A stretch of DNA of 42,344 bases from Shewanella hanedai (GTDB lineage: Bacteria; Pseudomonadota; Gammaproteobacteria; Enterobacterales; Shewanellaceae). The notes beneath the pieces were generated by a model. That model was not told the origin of the DNA, made no database searches, and saw only the letters and a program-made list of their open reading frames with translations. The stretch is taken from positions 1 to 42,344 of the forward strand of contig NZ_VKGK01000043.1 in assembly GCF_007197645.1 (NCBI RefSeq), read 5' to 3'. Position 1 is the stretch's first letter. The number at the start of each line of letters is the position of its first letter. Shown piece after piece: positions 40,868 to 42,344 of this stretch. The translations under genes were made by a program, and so were the position numbers.

Positions 40868-40938
40868 GCCGGCATAGCTCAGTTGTTTGAGTTGTGACTG
40901 GTAATCAAATAGATTACTCCCGAGTTTTCCATTTGAAT
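40868..40938 (+). pseudogene. Decayed tRNA-Thr, copy 1 (anticodon position GGT)
   Basis: The first 18 nt match the intact tRNA-Thr exactly (acceptor 5' strand and D arm start), then the D arm, variable region and T arm diverge, and the 3' acceptor strand is missing. The anticodon-loop equivalent reads CTGGTAA (anticodon GGT, also threonine) instead of CTTGTAA. A 24-bp direct repeat (40862-40885 and 40939-40962, 77 bp apart) shows it arose as a tandem copy of, or next to, the intact gene. It cannot form a cloverleaf. Confidence 0.8.
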
Positions 40939-40944
40939 AGATAA

Positions 40945-41020
<76 letters not shown>

Positions 41021-41043
41021 TATTCTTCTTAATGAAGAGCAAT

Positions 41044-41069
41044 AAGCCACTTTAATTAGTGGCTTTTTT
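41044..41069 (+). terminator. Terminator of tRNA unit 1
   Basis: The stem AAGCCACT / AGTGGCTT with a 6-nt loop is followed by T4. A 41-bp stretch including this hairpin (41025-41065) recurs at 41891-41931, where the T-tract is lost. Confidence 0.85.
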
Positions 41070-41070
41070 G

Positions 41071-41402
41071 TATCTATAATTTATGACAACTCCAATCCAA
41101 CCGCTCTTTATGCCTCCCCTACTGGCATAACCCTATTTTTGACAAAAACTGAAGACCTGCTGTTCATTTAGAACACAAAAATAGTCTTCTCTTCTCAGGG
41201 TGGCATCTTTCTTCCACATTTAGATAGAAATCACCCCTTTCATTTGGAATAAAGGTGCCTAAAAAGAATGCTCAATAGCACACCTAACAGAACTAATGCT
41301 TGTACACCGTGCATTAAAACAACGTTTCCGGTTCACATCTGATGTAAATAAAGCCTGATCGTTCAGTTTTTAATAAGTTGAACATCTTTGATAAAAAACT
41401 GC
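41071..41402. other. Spacer between tRNA units (332 nt)
   Basis: No ORF or RNA recognised. It has a small hairpin (TATGCC...GGCATA near 41119-41137) and ends in the second tRNA promoter. This spacer is not part of the duplicated block. Confidence 0.5.
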
Positions 41403-41431
41403 TTGCACGTATCAGGTCATCGCTATATTAT
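41403..41431 (+). promoter_or_regulatory. tRNA promoter 2 with GC-rich discriminator
   Basis: TTGCAC (41403-41408), 17-bp spacer, TATTAT (41426-41431), then ACGCGC. The -10 and discriminator lie inside the duplicated block, while the -35 lies outside it and is nevertheless conserved in kind and spacing. Confidence 0.75.
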
Positions 41432-41512
41432 ACGCGCACTCCAAACGAGACGGGTCATTAACCACCTAGTTGTTATCTGGTTTAGAGTAGTTAACTAACA
41501 CTTAGTTTAGTT

Positions 41513-41588
41513 GCCCGAATAGCTCAGTCGGTAGAGCAGAGGATTGAAAATCCTCGTGTCCCTGGTTCGATTCCGGGTTCGGGCACCA
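41513..41588 (+). tRNA. tRNA-Phe (GAA), copy 2
   Basis: Identical to the copy at 40748-40823, including the encoded CCA. Confidence 0.97.
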
Positions 41589-41632
41589 ACATTTATTTGA
41601 TTGATTAGTAAGTTAATCGATTAAAAAGATAA

Positions 41633-41703
41633 GCCGGCATAGCTCAGTTGTTTGAGTTGTGACTGGTAATCAAATAGATTACTCCCGAGTTTTCCATTTG
41701 AAT
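41633..41703 (+). pseudogene. Decayed tRNA-Thr, copy 2
   Basis: Exact duplicate of the decayed copy at 40868-40938: same D-arm start, GGT at the anticodon position, no 3' acceptor strand. Its perfect preservation shows that decay came before the block duplication, or that the two copies are homogenised. Confidence 0.8.
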
Positions 41704-41709
41704 AGATAA

Positions 41710-41785
<76 letters not shown>

Positions 41786-41793
41786 CATAAGAT

Positions 41794-41821
41794 AGCCCTG
41801 ACATTGTTCAGGGCTTTTTTA
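41794..41821 (+). terminator. Terminator of tRNA unit 2
   Basis: The stem AGCCCTGA / TCAGGGCT with a 6-nt loop is followed by T5-6, 8 nt after the CCA. Confidence 0.9.
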
Positions 41822-41841
41822 TATCTAAAATTCACCTAATC

Positions 41842-41931
41842 TGTAGGTCGCTATAACAAGAGTTTCGATTCTTAGAACCATCACTGAATCCTTCTTAATG
41901 AAGAGCAATAAGCCACTTTAATTAGTGGCTT
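41842..41931 (+). pseudogene. tRNA 3'-half fossil plus old terminator
   Basis: GTAGGTCGC...GAGTTTCGATTCTTAG...ACCATC aligns loosely with the variable loop, T arm and acceptor of tRNA-Thr. It is followed by the same 41 bp (41891-41931) that follows tRNA-Thr copy 1, including the hairpin but with the T-tract changed to TAAAA. It reads as the remnant of an older tRNA unit. Confidence 0.5.
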
Positions 41932-41966
41932 AAAATTCATATGAAAAATTAAAAATCAGTAGTGCA

Positions 41967-42007
41967 CTGTAATAAGAGTATCTACTCTCTGTGCCTGCAC
42001 CATATTC
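41967..42007 (+). pseudogene. tRNA-Thr 3'-end fossil
   Basis: TGTAATAAG...ACTCTCTGTGCCTGCACCATATTC matches the anticodon-to-CCA segment of tRNA-Thr plus the flank found after copy 1 (CCATATTC), with an internal deletion of about 10 nt and several substitutions. Confidence 0.5.
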
Positions 42008-42203
42008 TCACCCCTTAGGCCAGTAAGGCTCTCCACTGATACATACTCAATAGTACAAGTAAGCTCGTGACAGCGTTTAATACAGTATTGATAGACAACC
42101 TCAATAATTCTGCTATAGCTGGTTTAAAGGTTCATAGAGTTCAATTTCTTAGAGCTCACTCCCCTCTTGTTCAATAAAACATTCTATGAGCAATCTTAAG
42201 ACT

Positions 42204-42224
42204 AAAAAAGAGCCTTAAGGCTCT
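42204..42224 (-). terminator. Terminator facing leftwards
   Basis: On the minus strand AGAGCC / GGCTCT with a 4-nt loop runs into six T. It follows the partial minus-strand frame at the right edge. Confidence 0.7.
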
Positions 42225-42225
42225 A

Positions 42226-42257
42226 ATGCCGGTAAGTTAAGCTTACTGGCATTTTTT
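42226..42257 (+). terminator. Terminator-like hairpin at the right edge
   Basis: ATGCCGGTAAG / CTTACTGGCAT (one G-U pair) with a 5-nt loop, followed on the plus strand by T5. It overlaps the stop codon of the minus-strand frame, so together with 42204-42224 it forms a two-hairpin boundary. Confidence 0.7.
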
Positions 42258-42344
42258 ATTCCTGGCGTATCTCTGAGGTCTTCGTTTAACCGTCCTAGGA
42301 AATGATCTCGTTCGTCGAGGCTCTAAAATTAGGCTTTCTGCCAT
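42243..42344 (-). CDS. Partial minus-strand frame, C-terminus resembling an IS4-type transposase
   Basis: Open from the window edge to TAA at 42243-42245 (33 codons). The peptide is very basic: ...RRTRSFPRTVKRRPQRYARN.... A C-terminal R-S-[FY]-P-R-x-V-K-x-R-x-x-x-Y pattern is common at the end of IS4/DDE transposases. The gene probably extends beyond the window; the ATG at the very edge may be internal. The short length makes the family tentative. Confidence 0.4.
   Translation of the reverse strand: MAESLILEPRRTRSFPRTVKRRPQRYARNKKCQ

Overview
The window looks like chromosomal DNA of a marine Shewanella-type gammaproteobacterium. This rests on gene content and order: pilU-pilT divergent from yggS-proC-yggT-yggU-(DUF4426)-rdgB-hemW; yqgE-ruvX next to a ferrochelatase; and yggN / glsA-yggL-trmB / mutY-yggX followed by tRNA-Phe and tRNA-Thr. 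Dispersed ATACCAATTGGTAT-like palindromes also fit. The genus is inferred from synteny and protein style; no database search was possible. No plasmid, prophage or CRISPR is visible. The only hint of an insertion sequence is a transposase-like C-terminus at the right edge.

Layout. 1-284: a ~100-nt imperfect palindrome that may disrupt a short reading frame, then a terminator. 285-4593 (-): an RND efflux permease and its lipoprotein adaptor. 4987-7334: a small unknown protein, a small repeat-bearing lipoprotein, an acyl-CoA thioesterase and a PhnD-like binding protein without a signal peptide. 7349-8893 (-): a BCCT transporter. 9278-14581 (+): an accessory-looking periplasmic block with a mini-catalase behind a CRP-like site, two tandem PhoA-type alkaline phosphatases behind an array of PhoB half-sites, and an unknown exported His-tailed protein. 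The first phosphatase is exported; the second is a lipoprotein with a collagen-like linker. 14646-21642: L-threonine aldolase, a TRIC-type channel, MscS, an OmpA-like protein, a PACE efflux protein divergent from a LysR gene with no ordinary start codon, a DUF924 protein, a DUF4136 lipoprotein, and a small membrane protein whose promoter is embedded in a perfect Fur box.

21807-33702: conserved housekeeping genes (yciH-like, yqgE, ruvX, hemH, pilU, pilT, yggS, proC, yggT, yggU, a DUF4426 protein, rdgB, hemW) and a DUF885 lipoprotein peptidase. 33703-34491 is almost 0.8 kb of gene-free DNA with several palindromes. 34492-40453: a LysR regulator, yggN-like, glsA, yggL, trmB, mutY and yggX. 40638-42007: a tRNA array made by duplication of a 365-bp block (one mismatch) that carries promoter, tRNA-Phe, a decayed tRNA-Thr and an intact tRNA-Thr, followed by further tRNA-like fossils.

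How it fits together. The 9.2-14.6 kb block reads as a periplasmic phosphate-scavenging module under probable PhoB control. The right-hand half is the conserved core: type IV pilus retraction, PLP/proline metabolism, nucleotide sanitation, heme and Fe-S repair, and tRNA modification and supply. Three gene pairs (yggT-yggU, rdgB-hemW, yggL-glsA) share the same TAATG stop/start overlap. The most unusual signals are the tRNA duplication and decay array, the PhoB half-site array before duplicated phosphatases, the Fur-box-embedded promoter before an unknown membrane gene, and the LysR gene without a canonical start.
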